From positions 1,385,776-1,449,775 of the forward strand of contig CAWFRO010000006.1 in the NCBI GenBank assembly GCA_963818225.1: DNA of 64,000 nt, given 5' to 3'. The notes below the pieces were generated by a model. The model searched no databases. It saw nothing but the letters and a program-made list of their open reading frames with translations, and was not told where the DNA came from. Each line of letters begins with the position of its first letter. The stretch's first letter is position 1. The translations under genes and the position numbers were made by a program. Below are positions 63,562-64,000 of the stretch, in pieces. The stretch is from Palsa-504 sp963818225 (GTDB lineage: Bacteria > Actinomycetota > Actinomycetes > Streptosporangiales > Streptosporangiaceae).

Positions 63562-64000
63562 GGGAAGCTCGATGCGGGCGGTGAGCGGGAGGGACGCGGA
63601 TGAAGGGCCCGCGGCCAGGACGAACGGGCCGGGTTCGATCGACCATTCCTGGCCCGCCCAGTGCTGGAAGGCGCGCTCGGGGATGAGGATGCCGATGGTG
63701 ACCGTCTCGCCGGGGTCCGCTTCGACCGTGGCGAAGCCGGCCAGCCACTTGGGCGGGCGCTCGACCGCCGAGCCCGGGCGGGAAAGGTAGACCTGGATCA
63801 CCTCCCGGCCGCGGCGCGCGCCGGTGTTCCGCACGGTGACGCAGGCCGAGAACCTGGTCGCGTCATTGGGGATGACGACGGTACTTCATACGACCAGGTG
63901 GTATAGCCGGCGCCGTGACCGAATGGGAACAAGGGCTCGCGGCCGTCACGGTCGTAAGCGCGGTAGCCGATGAACAGGCCTTCGGTATAGCTCAGCACGC
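63526..64000 (-). pseudogene. Second GH3 glycoside hydrolase, C-terminal part, one frameshift
   Basis: The gene enters from the right edge: SYTEGLFIGYRAYDRDGREPLFPFGHGAGYTTWSYE is the classical end of the second GH3 domain. A frame change near 63880 leads to VTVRNTGARRGREVIQVYLS, EVDPGETVTIGI-like EADPGETVTIGILIP and a fibronectin-III-like tail ending at 63526. It is convergent with, and similar to, the other GH3 gene. The N-terminal catalytic part lies outside the window. Confidence 0.8.

Overview
The window is very GC-rich, densely coded DNA from an actinobacterium. The evidence is a Pup-proteasome accessory block (pafA, pafB, pafC), an InhA-type enoyl-ACP reductase, the actinobacterial trio SCO1664/DUF3090/MSMEG_4193, a 6C-type small RNA, heavy GTG start use and almost no TTA codons in real genes. 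A soil member of the Streptosporangiales or a neighbouring order would fit, but the sequence alone does not fix the genus.

Layout. 1-3.9 kb: the 3' part of a PAC2 gene, then SCO1664, DUF3090, a phosphomutase-like protein and an FHA protein. 3.9-10.1 kb: an oligopeptide/dipeptide ABC importer operon on the minus strand (lipoprotein, two permeases, fused double ATPase). 10.6-13.0 kb: a tightly packed fabG-fabI-purU operon. 13.1-16.5 kb: tldD, tldE and a DUF3099 protein. 16.56-16.73 kb: a promoter-like site and a row of near-perfect hairpins with CCCCC loops, read as a 6C-family RNA. 16.7-23 kb: accessory DNA with G-rich repeats, a PadR regulator coupled to a broken drug-efflux ATPase, a secreted beta-helix protein, a VOC/DUF1801 pair facing a TetR regulator across a double operator, and a cysteine-dioxygenase-like enzyme. 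23.2-33.2 kb: the conserved block helicase, tatC, tatA, pafC, pafB, DUF3866, an FKBP lipoprotein and pafA. 33.7-47.7 kb: a surface-glycan locus with a methyltransferase, an epimerase, a DPM1-like GT2, a nucleotide-sugar dehydrogenase, two GT-C-like membrane proteins and four copies of one uncharacterised polytopic membrane protein family. 47.8-53.3 kb: an aldehyde dehydrogenase with a divergent XRE-cupin regulator, a hydrolase, and amtB with a GlnR-like site. 53.5-64 kb: a LacI-controlled operon of an Opp-type ABC importer and GH3 beta-glycosidases.

Three patterns cross gene boundaries. First, short tandem repeats with 15-19 bp units sit on or next to stop codons at five gene 3' ends. Second, every gene from about 56.7 kb to the end is broken by indels but not by nonsense changes, while most of the remaining window is intact. 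Third, the four-copy membrane family defines a recurring module in the glycan locus that I cannot match to a named family.

No tRNA, rRNA, CRISPR array, insertion sequence or prophage was seen.
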